NCBI GenBank assembly: GCA_964385405.1
Contig: CAYLOT010000002.1
Span: 62,001 to 126,000, forward strand
DNA length: 64,000 nucleotides
Source: CAIZGX01 sp964385405
GTDB lineage: Bacteria > Bacteroidota > Bacteroidia > Flavobacteriales_D > Sanyastnellaceae
Direction of reading: 5' to 3'
Shown: one piece after another, positions 51,015 to 60,301 of the stretch
Layout of the letters: each line of letters opens with the position of its first letter
How positions within the stretch are numbered: position 1 is the first letter of the stretch
Notes under the pieces: generated by a model
The model's input: only the letters and a program-made list of their open reading frames with translations
Database searches by the model: none
Told to the model about the DNA's origin: nothing
Position numbers and translations under genes: made by a program

Positions 51015-51806
51015 TTATTTCTTTAAGTTTTCAAGAATAGGTATTTCTCGTTTCAAGCCCGTGCTTGGCTCGAAATAGAAGGGTTTGTCTTCGCACATCA
51101 TCCACTCAATTCCTCTCCGCAATTCGTGCGTGTCGAAATAACGAATAACCTCCGGTTTAGGTTGGTTGTTTTCCCAAGAGAAAAGCATGTTTCCCATGCG
51201 GAAATAAATACAGTTATTCCATTGATAAACGAAATCCGAGGTCGTGTATCCAGTAATGGTTTCCAGTTGCCCAAACAGAGAGAATATGATGATTCCTTTT
51301 TCAGAATCAATGAAATAAACACGCTGTCCATTTTCTATAATTTGTTTGGGTTGAAGAGATGATTTTGAAAGTGGAGAGAGGTAGGCTGATTTACTTTGAA
51401 TTTCGAATTTTCTATTTGCTCTAATAAGGGTGCTTTCATTGGAGTTGTATAGCCAAATTGCATCGCCTTTAGATCCTCCTACACATGTTATTTGTCCTTG
51501 AAAGCGTTCGTTTAAGAAAATAGGGTCTTCTAAAACATTCAACGTGTTGTCTAAAAATACCAGAGAGCCTTGATCTTCAAAAAAAAGAAACGGAACCAAC
51601 GGATTAGTCAAATCTAATTGAGCAGAAGTTCCATATTGCAACGTACTCAATCTAAAATCCATGTTGAAGTTGGAACTGTGTTTTGTTATGTGGTCTGCAT
51701 ATATTTCATAAGTGTTTCCTAACGCATCGCACTGAATGCGAAGTTGTGCTTGTATGTTGAACACAAGCACAAATAGGTAAACTGAAATTAAAAGGAAAGT
51801 TCTCAT
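51015..51806 (-). CDS. Exported protein of unknown function, beta-propeller-like
   Basis: This 263-residue protein has a signal peptide (RTFLLISVYLFVLVFNIQA). The mature sequence is rich in short strands with repeated patterns of the type LVFLDNTLNV, IWLYNSNESTLIRA and VYFIDSEKGIIIFS, which suggests propeller blades. No catalytic residues are evident. It overlaps the GH3 gene by 4 nt (ATGA), so the two are cotranslated. The link between a cytoplasmic GH3 enzyme and an exported partner is unexplained. Confidence 0.68.
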   Translation of the reverse strand: MRTFLLISVYLFVLVFNIQAQLRIQCDALGNTYEIYADHITKHSSNFNMDFRLSTLQYGTSAQLDLTNPLVPFLFFEDQGSLVFLDNTLNVLEDPIFLNERFQGQITCVGGSKGDAIWLYNSNESTLIRANRKFEIQSKSAYLSPLSKSSLQPKQIIENGQRVYFIDSEKGIIIFSLFGQLETITGYTTSDFVYQWNNCIYFRMGNMLFSWENNQPKPEVIRYFDTHELRRGIEWMMCEDKPFYFEPSTGLKREIPILENLKK

Positions 51807-53308
51807 TTGTTCAATTCAATTAATTCTTCTAACCACACACGATCCGTTGCTAATCTCGGTATTTTGTGCTGGCCGCCTAATTTGTTTTTCTGCTTCAGCC
51901 AATCATAAAACACATCTTTCTTTCCCTTGTGAACGATTGGAAATCCCAAATTCATGTTCGTGTTTCGCTTCGCGTCGTAATCTGAATTTTCATCGCGTAA
52001 GTTTTCATCTAACAAAAAACAAAAACGATCAAAATCGAAATCAGTATTTTCAAATTCAATAAACCACTCATGCGCTGCGGTTACATTTTCTGTTGGGAAT
52101 GAAGGTGCAACGGTAAATTCTACTACGTGAATATTCATGTGTGTACAAGTCCTGCGCAATGCGCTTTCTGCGTTTTCTACCATAAGTTCTTCTCCGGTAA
52201 GATTAATGAACTGCTTCGTTCGACCAACAATTCGGAACCGAAAAGGGTAGAGGTGGGTGAAGCGAATGGTATCTCCAATGAGATATCTCCAAAGGCCAGT
52301 ATTGGTTGTAATGACCAGTGCATAAACACGGTTGAGTTCAACTTCCTCAAGAGAAAGCGCGCGAGGTTTTTCATAATTCAATTCTTCAAGCGGAATGAAT
52401 TCATAATAGACCCCGTAATCCAACATCAATAACATTTCATTGGAATTCAATTGGTCTTGAATTCCGAAGAATCCTTCGCTCGCGTTGTATGTTTCAAAAT
52501 AATCTGTTGTGCCGTTCGGAAGAATCGCATTGAATTGCTCGCGATATGGAGCGAAGCTAATTCCTCCGTGCATGTACATCTGTAGGTTTGGCCATACCTC
52601 ATGAATGTGATTGGCCTTTTTTAGTTCTAATATTCTTCGAAGTAGGAGTAAAGTCCAACTAGGAACCCCAGACAGAACTCGAACATCTTCGTTCATGGTG
52701 TTCAGCGCCATGGCGTCGAGTTTCTCTTCCCAATTGTCCATAAGAGAAATCTCTCGTTGAGGAACGCGTTTCATTTCCACCCAGAAGGGTAAGTTGGAAA
52801 TAATTATTCCGCTTAAATCGCCAATGGTGTTTTCTTCTTCTACACTCATCTTTGTGCTTCCTCCAACGATCAATGTTTTTCCTGAAAACAAATCTGCATT
52901 TTCACGAAGCTGATAAAATATTGCAAGCAGGTCTTTTCCTCCTTTGTAATGTCCCTCTTCTAAATTCTCATTTGAAATAGGGATGAATTTGCTGCGACTG
53001 TTTGTTGTGCCTGAACTTTTAGCGAACCATTTCGTTTTTCCTGGCCACAAGACATTTCCTTCCCCGTGAATCATTCGTTCAATGTAGGGGAAGTGTTCTT
53101 CGTAACTACGAATAGGAATGGCCTTACGGAAATCTTGCACCGAATGAATGTGTTCAAACTTGTGTTCTTTTCCAAATGAAGTTAAAGCAGCTTCATCAAT
53201 GAGTTTTTGTCGAATTTCCTCTTGCACTTCGATTGGATATTGCTTGAACAACTCCATTTGATGAAGTCGCTTTTTAATTACCCAACCGAATACAGTATTG
53301 CCCGCCAT
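51803..53308 (-). CDS. GH3-family (auxin-responsive promoter family) acyl-adenylating enzyme
   Basis: This 501-residue ANL-like enzyme has the GH3 signatures: WFAKSSGTTNSRSKFIPIS (ATP loop), YMHGGISFAPYREQF, TYNASEGFFGIQD, and TNTGLWRYLIGDTIRF in the hinge. Plant GH3 enzymes join amino acids to hormones such as indole acetic acid or jasmonate. Bacterial members have unknown acyl substrates. A hairpin in the 72-bp gap upstream ends the previous transcript. Confidence 0.88.
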   Translation of the reverse strand: MAGNTVFGWVIKKRLHQMELFKQYPIEVQEEIRQKLIDEAALTSFGKEHKFEHIHSVQDFRKAIPIRSYEEHFPYIERMIHGEGNVLWPGKTKWFAKSSGTTNSRSKFIPISNENLEEGHYKGGKDLLAIFYQLRENADLFSGKTLIVGGSTKMSVEEENTIGDLSGIIISNLPFWVEMKRVPQREISLMDNWEEKLDAMALNTMNEDVRVLSGVPSWTLLLLRRILELKKANHIHEVWPNLQMYMHGGISFAPYREQFNAILPNGTTDYFETYNASEGFFGIQDQLNSNEMLLMLDYGVYYEFIPLEELNYEKPRALSLEEVELNRVYALVITTNTGLWRYLIGDTIRFTHLYPFRFRIVGRTKQFINLTGEELMVENAESALRRTCTHMNIHVVEFTVAPSFPTENVTAAHEWFIEFENTDFDFDRFCFLLDENLRDENSDYDAKRNTNMNLGFPIVHKGKKDVFYDWLKQKNKLGGQHKIPRLATDRVWLEELIELNK

Positions 53309-53324
53309 AGTATTGCTCTTGTTT

Positions 53325-53362
53325 CAAACAAAAATGCCCTCTAAGATAAACCTAGAGGGCAT
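53325..53362 (-). terminator. Rho-independent terminator after the large T9SS protein
   Basis: On the minus strand ATGCCCTCTA and TAGAGGGCAT form a 10-bp stem around a 9-nt loop, followed by TTTTTG. Confidence 0.8.
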
Positions 53363-53380
53363 TGTAGAAAAAAGTTTTTA

Positions 53381-56300
53381 TTAGCGAATCAAGTTCAAGT
53401 GTCCTTGAATTTCAAAACGCTCTCCAGTAGATTTCGATACAACGATTGCTGTCCAGTTATAGACTCCTTCAGGGCAGTAATATGCGCCATTGTATGTGTT
53501 TCCGGTCCAAGCCGTAGACGGATTGGTTGAGCTGAAGACGATATCACCCCAACGATTAAAGACTTCTAGCTTGAAACGGGTTTCATCGATGTCACTTCCA
53601 ACCATCATAACCACATCATTCAAACCATCATTGTTCGGCGTGAATGTGTTTGGAAGGTAATATTGGAAAATGTTACGAATGATAATAGACCCCTCAATGA
53701 AGTCGGTACATCCGTTAACATCTGTAACAGTCAATCGAACAGGATACTCTCCACCGGTTCCTTGTGGGAAAGTGAAGGTTGGATTTTGCGCTGAAGAATT
53801 GCCAAGCGGTGCTCCAATATTGAAAATCCAATCGTATGTCACAATGTTTCCAAGTGACTGATCCGTGAAGTTAATAACGGTGTTGTTCGCGTCAGTAGGC
53901 TGTGGATCTGCAATGTAGCCTGCTACCGGAGGATCAAAAGACGTCAGGAAGTTAGGAATACTAGTGCTATAGGTACAGCCAATAGCTGTTACTACTGAGA
54001 GAGTCACATCGTAGGTTCCTGGTGTAGCAAAGTTTAAATCAAGTTGATTTTGATTTAATTGGTAAGTACCGTCACTAATTTCCCATGCCATATTTTGATA
54101 GGTACTTGGATCGGTAGTGTTAATTAACGTAAGTGTCTCTGGCCAACAGCTTGAAGGATCTGGAGAAGTGAATGTAACCGCTACATCTGGCGCAACATCT
54201 ACGTTGAAGCACTGCGTAATGGTGTAACCGCAATCATCTACAACTGTTAAACAGGCTTGTCCACTTACTGTTGGATTAATCATTGCGTCCGGAGTATTCG
54301 CTACCACAGTTCCGTTGTATGTCCACTCATAAGTAAACGGAGCTTGACCAGAAGCTTGTGTCAATTGATCCAAGTTTAAGTCGCCCATATAGCAAATGGA
54401 AGTATCGTTAGCAATGGTCATTGTCGTTGGGCCAGCAAAAGCAATGTTCAGCGTAGAGAACAAAGAGCATGTTCCGAGTGTAACCGTGTATGTGTAATTT
54501 CCAGAAGGCATGGTTAACGGATCGAAAATTCCAAATGGTACTACAGCATTACTAGGGTTGGTCCAAACTCCAGTTGTTACTGGTGTTCCTCCCAATTGAG
54601 TAAGCATGTCGAATGCAGGGTCTGTTGAGCAAATATTGATCGCGTTATCTATTCCTGGATCACCGACAGGATCAATACTTACGATAACTTGATCTGTGCT
54701 GGCACAATCGGGATGTCCAACGGGATAACCAACTAGGGTATAAGTTGTTTGTTGATCCAAAGAACTCATGGTTGGCTGTGGAATATTTGGATTATTCAAA
54801 TTCGCAGAGGGTGTCCATTCCCAGGTGTATTGTGGGCCACCATTGGTGCAATTCACATCGTACGTCCAAGGTTGGTAAGAACCGCTTGAACAAGCGACTG
54901 ATCCATCCGAAGTGAATGTAATTGTAATACATCCTGTAGGATTTGTTGCAGTCCAAGACTGTCCTGTAGCATCACCAGTATTCCAAGTGCCAATCTGTGG
55001 TGAGGCAGTATTTGGCCCATCATAGACATTGAAGTTTTCAAAAAAGCCTTCCATTTGTCCCGATATAAAATCGAAGGTCATAAACGAAACACCATCATTC
55101 TGAACATCCGGACAGAAGGTCCAAGTAAAGTTCTCCCCATTGCCGTAGCAATAATTGAATACCCCTCCATCTTGCGCACAACTCGGAGTCGGAATACCTT
55201 GGAAGCCACCTTGAAGGGTTAAGTCCCCACATGAATAAATCTGATCAGGCCCAGCTGTAATGGTCAACGGTTCTGTGAAAGTAATTTGAATGGTAGAGTC
55301 GAAAGAACAGCCGAAGTTGTTTACTACGTGGTAAGTGTAATCGTAGGTTCCGGGTCCCGGAGGATCGATGGTTGCAATGTCAGCATCGGGATCAATAACA
55401 ACGATATTCGGACCGGTCCAATAAGACGAATCCGAATCAATTCCAATGGAAGGAGTGAAGGTTGTAATTCCTGGGAATAAAGCTGGATTGAAGTTAATTC
55501 CCCAATAGAAGATGTAACCATTATCAATTGCGAGGTTGTCAGTTACGGTAAAAGTCCACGCACCATTGAGCGGACAACCAACCAAATCGCACATGTTTCC
55601 TGCAGCAGAGTATGTTCCCGGTGTTAATGAGTTTCCTGGAGTTGGACCACCAGTCGGAGTAGTTAATCCGGCAGCAGCAGCTTGGCCCCACGTTCCATTG
55701 GTGGAAGTAGGTGCCCAATAATAATCTGAACCAACGCCTGGGTTCGTTGAACCGTCATCGATAGCTTCTCCAAGGAAAGTTCCGCCACCTCCGTTGGTTC
55801 CCCAAGTTACAAGATCGACCGTTGTTCCGTTTGGACAGGTGATTGAAATTCCAAGGTCGCCCATGTAGCTGTGCTCCATGTTAACCATGATGCTATATAA
55901 ATCCGCACAGGTAGACAGTGTTGCTCCGGCTTCAAAAAAGTCGAAGTTCAGCGAAGTGGAATATGAAAACCCCGCGCCATCAGCCAAATAGGTTGTACCA
56001 GCAACCACCTGAGGAGGCAGTGCTGTCCATTGCGTGCTTTGAGCTGACCCCGTTAAAATAACCTGTTCACCGAAACAAGTCGTTTCAGTAATGTTGTTCA
56101 ATTCAGGGAAGGTGGGAATCGTTGAAACCAATACCTGCAGTGGGGTAGTGTTTAAACTCTGACATCCGTTGTTATCTTCAACAGTAAGAGTTACAACATA
56201 TTCACCTGGTTCATTGAATGTATGCGATGTAAGCTGTCCCGATAAACTGTCAATGGTGCCATCGTCGAAATTCCAGAAGTATTGTTCAAGAGTAAAACCG

Positions 56301-56884
56301 GGTTCTGCGAAAGAGCCGACACCACTGAAGTCAATTTCGTCTCCAATACAAATCGATACAGTTTGTTCTGGCCCATCGGGGGATGGATTGGAAATAACAG
56401 AATTCTGAGTTGGAGGGGCACAAGGCGTAGTGCAAGAAATAGCAGCTTCGAACCCAGGCGATGTACTGTTCGCGTTTCCATTATCTGAAAAAACTATGGT
56501 CAAACACCCAGAAGGATTATTCACTGTTCCAGTTACTTGAAGCCCTTGTAGTGTATTTCCCGTGTAACTACCCAATTGAGCGGCACTTGTGTTGGGACCG
56601 TCGAAAATAGTGAAGTAATCACTGTTGTTAGCATTGGGGGAAGTTTGTAAAGCAAATGCAGAGAAGTCCAATTGAATAACATCACCAGGTGTATCCGGAC
56701 AGATAGTCATGGTGTAGTTCGCATCAGGGTATGGATTTCCGCCACCCGCATCAAATAAAGATCCTGTGCACGTTGATATAGTTGTAGAACTCATACAGAA
56801 GTTCCCAGGTACATTACAATCAAGCTGTGCGAATGCAGTTGAAGAAAAAAGAAAAAGAATAGCTGCGTGTAAGAATTTATTCAT
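53381..56884 (-). CDS. Large secreted T9SS type B protein with CUB-like, PKD and proprotein-convertase P-like domains
   Basis: The protein has 1167 residues. The signal peptide is MNKFLHAAILFLFSSTAFA. Two CUB-like domains (about 20-145 and 570-690) carry YFTIFDGPNTSAAQLGSY and FNVYDGPNTASPQIGTW. A PKD domain (about 165-250) has YFWNFDDGT and FNEPGEYVVTLTVEDNNGC; a P-like domain lies near 310-475. More PKD-like segments follow. The C terminus is a gliding-type/T9SS type B domain opening with YLPNTFTPNNDGLND and including VFNRWGDIVFSS. It is probably a cell-surface adhesin. I chose the ATG at 56884. Confidence 0.85.
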   Translation of the reverse strand: MNKFLHAAILFLFSSTAFAQLDCNVPGNFCMSSTTISTCTGSLFDAGGGNPYPDANYTMTICPDTPGDVIQLDFSAFALQTSPNANNSDYFTIFDGPNTSAAQLGSYTGNTLQGLQVTGTVNNPSGCLTIVFSDNGNANSTSPGFEAAISCTTPCAPPTQNSVISNPSPDGPEQTVSICIGDEIDFSGVGSFAEPGFTLEQYFWNFDDGTIDSLSGQLTSHTFNEPGEYVVTLTVEDNNGCQSLNTTPLQVLVSTIPTFPELNNITETTCFGEQVILTGSAQSTQWTALPPQVVAGTTYLADGAGFSYSTSLNFDFFEAGATLSTCADLYSIMVNMEHSYMGDLGISITCPNGTTVDLVTWGTNGGGGTFLGEAIDDGSTNPGVGSDYYWAPTSTNGTWGQAAAAGLTTPTGGPTPGNSLTPGTYSAAGNMCDLVGCPLNGAWTFTVTDNLAIDNGYIFYWGINFNPALFPGITTFTPSIGIDSDSSYWTGPNIVVIDPDADIATIDPPGPGTYDYTYHVVNNFGCSFDSTIQITFTEPLTITAGPDQIYSCGDLTLQGGFQGIPTPSCAQDGGVFNYCYGNGENFTWTFCPDVQNDGVSFMTFDFISGQMEGFFENFNVYDGPNTASPQIGTWNTGDATGQSWTATNPTGCITITFTSDGSVACSSGSYQPWTYDVNCTNGGPQYTWEWTPSANLNNPNIPQPTMSSLDQQTTYTLVGYPVGHPDCASTDQVIVSIDPVGDPGIDNAINICSTDPAFDMLTQLGGTPVTTGVWTNPSNAVVPFGIFDPLTMPSGNYTYTVTLGTCSLFSTLNIAFAGPTTMTIANDTSICYMGDLNLDQLTQASGQAPFTYEWTYNGTVVANTPDAMINPTVSGQACLTVVDDCGYTITQCFNVDVAPDVAVTFTSPDPSSCWPETLTLINTTDPSTYQNMAWEISDGTYQLNQNQLDLNFATPGTYDVTLSVVTAIGCTYSTSIPNFLTSFDPPVAGYIADPQPTDANNTVINFTDQSLGNIVTYDWIFNIGAPLGNSSAQNPTFTFPQGTGGEYPVRLTVTDVNGCTDFIEGSIIIRNIFQYYLPNTFTPNNDGLNDVVMMVGSDIDETRFKLEVFNRWGDIVFSSTNPSTAWTGNTYNGAYYCPEGVYNWTAIVVSKSTGERFEIQGHLNLIR

Positions 56885-57002
56885 TCTTGTGTTTGGTTTG
56901 ATTTTAGACATCTTTCACAAGGAAATGGTTGCTTCCAAAATTCTGAAATTTAGTCGATGCGAATTTAGCAAAAATAGAGGCAGTGTCAACAAGATTTATA
57001 TC

Positions 57003-57030
57003 AAACAAAAGGGCCTTCGAAAAGGCCCTA
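57003..57030 (-). terminator. Rho-independent terminator after the PKD anti-sigma-like gene
   Basis: On the minus strand AAGGCCC... pairs as a GGGCCTT/AAGGCCC stem with a CGAA-type tetraloop and is followed by TTTTG. It lies 25 nt after the stop. Confidence 0.75.
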
Positions 57031-57054
57031 AAGTTTAGGTATTTGAGGTTTTGG

Positions 57055-58329
57055 TTAAGGTACAATAGTCAATGTTCCGCTGTAGTAACGAGCATCGTTG
57101 CCGTTTTCTCCATAGATTAAAACAATCCAAGGGAATTGTTGTCCCGCAGCGGCTTTTTTTCCGTTCTTCATTTCACCCTTCCACGCTTTTGTTTTGGAAG
57201 TTGATTCGAAGATAATGTTTTCGCCATCATAAATGGAAAGCTTGAACTTATTTCCTACTTTTTCCAGAGCGTCGGGCATGAATGCAATGTCATGTTCACT
57301 CATTTTTAAAACAGCACCTAAGTTGAAATCAGCATTCACGTGAACTATTTTCACTTGCTCATCCTTACAACCGAAGGCGTTTTGAACCTCTAGAATAACC
57401 GGTTGCTTGCCTTTAGAATTATAGATAACACTAGGTGAAACTTCTGTTGACGTTCTGTTTTCGCTGAATTTCCATACGAAGCTTGTCGCATTCACACTCG
57501 TATTAACGAACTTGGCAGTAGGCTCGCCTACAGGACTGTTGGTATAAGACCACTCGAAATCGGCTTCAGGCTTCGGGTTTATAGTAATCAAATCACGCAT
57601 TGCGATGGTCGAGATTTGACCGTCATTTGGATTCGTTACAGAAAGAGATACATCAAAAGTTCCAGATTTCTTAAATATGTGTATTGGGTTCTCTTGATTT
57701 GAGAAACTACCGTCGCCAAAATTCCACAAATAACTTCCGTTCTTCGGACTGTTTTTGGCTGTGAAATTAACTTCAGCTCCGGCGCATGCCGTGCGAACAC
57801 TCGGTTCAATAAGTAGCGATTTGTTTTTGTTCTCCGAACGCTCGGCTACTACAACATCGGTGTTTTGGTCAGAAGCATTGCTTTTGCTGCTCTCTGGGTT
57901 TGAGACAGAAGTTGAATTATTGTCCGCAGTAGATATTCCTTCTGCGTTCAGGTTCTTATCAGCACTCGAAGATTTTGATGTAATTACATCCTTATTGAAT
58001 TCCGAAATTATTCCTGTTAGTCCGTTGGATGCAGAACTATTATCGAGATTAATTTCATTCGGTGAAGAAGTAGTGTTTTCAACTCCAGTTGCATTCGGTG
58101 TCGATTGTGCAGTCGTTTTGTTCTCGCTACCTATTACAAGGTATCCGGAAACTCCAACAATCGTTACTACGGCAGCAAACCCGCCCCAAAGTGCTAAGCT
58201 ACTGAAGAGACGCTTGCGCATAAGTCTGCGACTTACTTGTGTATATTCAGAAGAGCTGTAAGGAATCTCGTAATTTCTATAAGCGTCCTGAATTCCTTGT
58301 TCAAATTTATCCAACGGGTTAATGTTCAT
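57055..58329 (-). CDS. Membrane anti-sigma-like protein with PKD domains and a T9SS type B-like tail
   Basis: The protein has 424 residues. The N-terminal 40 residues are cytoplasmic, with a single membrane helix (about 44-67). A Ser/Asn-rich linker (to about 165) and two PKD-like domains follow, with GSYLWNFGDGSFSNQENPIHIFKKSGTFDV in pieces and ASFVWKFSENRT. The last 75 residues, with FKLSIYDGENIIFES...AWKGEMKNGK, line up with the C-terminal domain of the neighbouring T9SS protein (FKLEVFNRWGDIVFSS...AWTG). It overlaps the sigma-factor gene by 11 nt, so it probably controls that factor. Confidence 0.75.
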   Translation of the reverse strand: MNINPLDKFEQGIQDAYRNYEIPYSSSEYTQVSRRLMRKRLFSSLALWGGFAAVVTIVGVSGYLVIGSENKTTAQSTPNATGVENTTSSPNEINLDNSSASNGLTGIISEFNKDVITSKSSSADKNLNAEGISTADNNSTSVSNPESSKSNASDQNTDVVVAERSENKNKSLLIEPSVRTACAGAEVNFTAKNSPKNGSYLWNFGDGSFSNQENPIHIFKKSGTFDVSLSVTNPNDGQISTIAMRDLITINPKPEADFEWSYTNSPVGEPTAKFVNTSVNATSFVWKFSENRTSTEVSPSVIYNSKGKQPVILEVQNAFGCKDEQVKIVHVNADFNLGAVLKMSEHDIAFMPDALEKVGNKFKLSIYDGENIIFESTSKTKAWKGEMKNGKKAAAGQQFPWIVLIYGENGNDARYYSGTLTIVP

Positions 58330-58897
58330 TCGCCGCGTTAATTTTATTTTTTAATAATATCTTTTTCATGTTCTTCTTGGCCTTGGCGTAGTTACTTTTT
58401 GAGGTCCCTAAACTAATGCCTAGTTTCTCACTAATTTCTTGGTGAGAAAAGTTTTCGAAGACATACAAGTTGAAAACTGTACGATAGACAGGTGTCAATT
58501 GCTGCATGGCTTCCACAATGTGGTGGGGTTGAAAGTCGTATATGTCTGATTCCTGCTCGTCTTCCTCATCTGCGCTTTCTTCTACAAAGTGCTTCGAATT
58601 TTCCAAATCAAGATTTACATGGTGTTTCTTCTTTCGGTATTGGTCAATGGATAAATTCACCATAATACGTCTAATCCATCCCTCTAAAGATCCGTTCCCT
58701 TCAAATTTTTCCAAGCTGGAGAAAACTTTTATGAAACCGTCCTGCACCATGTCTTTCGCTTCATCTGTAGAACTTGCATAACGCAAGCAAACAGCCTTCA
58801 TCTTCCCGTAATACATTTTATAAATAGCATGTTGGCTTCGGCTGTCTCCTTTAAGGCAGCCGTCAATCAGTTCTTGTTGGGAGCGTTCTGTTGACAC
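58319..58897 (-). CDS. RNA polymerase ECF sigma-70 factor
   Basis: This 192-residue sigma factor has region 2 (AVCLRYASSTDEAKDMVQDGFIKVF in pieces, WIRRIMVNLSIDQYRKKK) and region 4 (LTPVYRTVFNLYVFENFSHQEISEKLGISLGTSKSNY). An acidic linker (EESADEEDEQESD) lies between them. There is no ATG at the N terminus: the start is a GTG at 58897 or a TTG three bases upstream. It overlaps the anti-sigma-like gene by 11 nt, the usual arrangement for a sigma/anti-sigma pair. Confidence 0.92.
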   Translation of the reverse strand: MSTERSQQELIDGCLKGDSRSQHAIYKMYYGKMKAVCLRYASSTDEAKDMVQDGFIKVFSSLEKFEGNGSLEGWIRRIMVNLSIDQYRKKKHHVNLDLENSKHFVEESADEEDEQESDIYDFQPHHIVEAMQQLTPVYRTVFNLYVFENFSHQEISEKLGISLGTSKSNYAKAKKNMKKILLKNKINAANEH

Positions 58898-59005
58898 CAA
58901 TAATTTGCGTTAAGACGAGATTAATTTCAAGGGTTGCCTCAAAGGGCCTAATCAAATGTAGTTCTTTCTTTTTGTTTTATTGAAGCTATTTCGATTTGTC
59001 TCAAC

Positions 59006-59013
59006 TAATTTTG
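59006..59013 (+). promoter_or_regulatory. -7 promoter box TAATTTTG for mnmA
   Basis: Exact TAnnTTTG match ending 4 nt before the mnmA ATG, again a leaderless spacing. Confidence 0.55.
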
Positions 59014-59017
59014 CAAA

Positions 59018-60202
59018 ATGAAAAGGGTCGTAGTAGGGTTGTCTGGCGGTGTAGATTCTGCAGTAACCGCGCACTTGCTTATTGAGCAAGGGTACGAGGT
59101 GATTGGCGTGTTTATGCGCAACTGGCACGACGAGTCTGTTGTAATTAACAACGAATGCCCTTGGATTACCGATTCGAACGACGCGATGCTTGTAGCAGAG
59201 CACTTAGGAATTCCCTTCCACGTATTAGATCTTAGCGTTGAATACCGCGAGCGCATTGTTGAATACATGTTTCGTGAATACGAGTTGGGAAGAACCCCGA
59301 ATCCAGATGTCCTCTGCAACAGAGAAATAAAATTCGATGTTTTTTTGAAGGCAGCTGAACAACTCAAGGCCGACTTCGTAGCTACCGGACATTACGTTCG
59401 TAAATCTGAAACAACAGAAAGCGGGATTGCTCACTACCATTTGCTATCGGGTGCAGATGGAAACAAGGACCAAAGCTATTTTTTGTGTCAATTGAATCAA
59501 GCCCAATTGAGCAAAGCCCTTTTTCCAATTGGAGAATTAACCAAACCGGAAGTAAGAAAAATTGCGGCCGAGTTGCAACTTCCTAACGCAGAGAAAAAAG
59601 ATTCTCAAGGACTATGCTTCATTGGGAAGGTAAAACTTCCTGTTTTCCTTCAACAACAATTAGCTCCTAAGAAAGGTAGAGTCTTGCGAATAAAAGAGGA
59701 ATACCTTCCACAGTTGAATGAATTGGTTGAAGAAACTTCAGTGGATCCTCGAGTGCTTTCTCGTCCTCAAGTGTTTTCTCCTGAAATGTGCGACGATGTA
59801 GGTGAACACAACGGAGCTCACTATTACACGGTTGGCCAAAGAAGGGGATTGGGTATTGGCGGACAGGCCGTTCCGTTGTTCGTGGTTGCCATTGATGTGG
59901 AAAAAAACCTTGTCTATTCTGCTCAAGGCGAGACCCATCCGGCCTTAGCGCGCAGAGGTCTCGCCATTCGAAACGAAGAGGCGCATTGGATTCAAGAGAA
60001 CCTTAAGCCCGCTCAAGGACATGCTTTAGAGGTTGAATGCCGCATACGTTATCGACAGCCCTTATTCAAAGCTACTGTTTCGGTAGGAAGTGAATTTACA
60101 TACGTTATTTTTCACGAAACCCAGTATGGGGTTGCGAAAGGACAGTTTGCTGCGTTCTATATTGGCGAAGAGTTAATCGGTAGCGGAGCCATCTTCGAAT
60201 AG
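59018..60202 (+). CDS. mnmA: tRNA 2-thiouridine(34) synthase MnmA
   Basis: This enzyme of 394 residues makes s2U34 in tRNA Lys, Glu and Gln. The ATP-pyrophosphatase loop is VVVGLSGGVDSAVTAH. The first catalytic Cys is in NPDVLCNREIKF and the second in SQGLCFIGK. GHYVRK and YTVGQRRGLGIG are further family motifs. It is a single gene between the sigma-factor gene and the T9SS type A gene. Confidence 0.97.
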   Translation: MKRVVVGLSGGVDSAVTAHLLIEQGYEVIGVFMRNWHDESVVINNECPWITDSNDAMLVAEHLGIPFHVLDLSVEYRERIVEYMFREYELGRTPNPDVLCNREIKFDVFLKAAEQLKADFVATGHYVRKSETTESGIAHYHLLSGADGNKDQSYFLCQLNQAQLSKALFPIGELTKPEVRKIAAELQLPNAEKKDSQGLCFIGKVKLPVFLQQQLAPKKGRVLRIKEEYLPQLNELVEETSVDPRVLSRPQVFSPEMCDDVGEHNGAHYYTVGQRRGLGIGGQAVPLFVVAIDVEKNLVYSAQGETHPALARRGLAIRNEEAHWIQENLKPAQGHALEVECRIRYRQPLFKATVSVGSEFTYVIFHETQYGVAKGQFAAFYIGEELIGSGAIFE

Positions 60203-60301
60203 GCACTTTTTCAACATTTCCAAGAATAGGCAACTTTTTTCTTCTCATTAATGTCTGATTTGCAACGAGTCAACATAAATTCGTAACACTAATCCCAAAC
60301 T

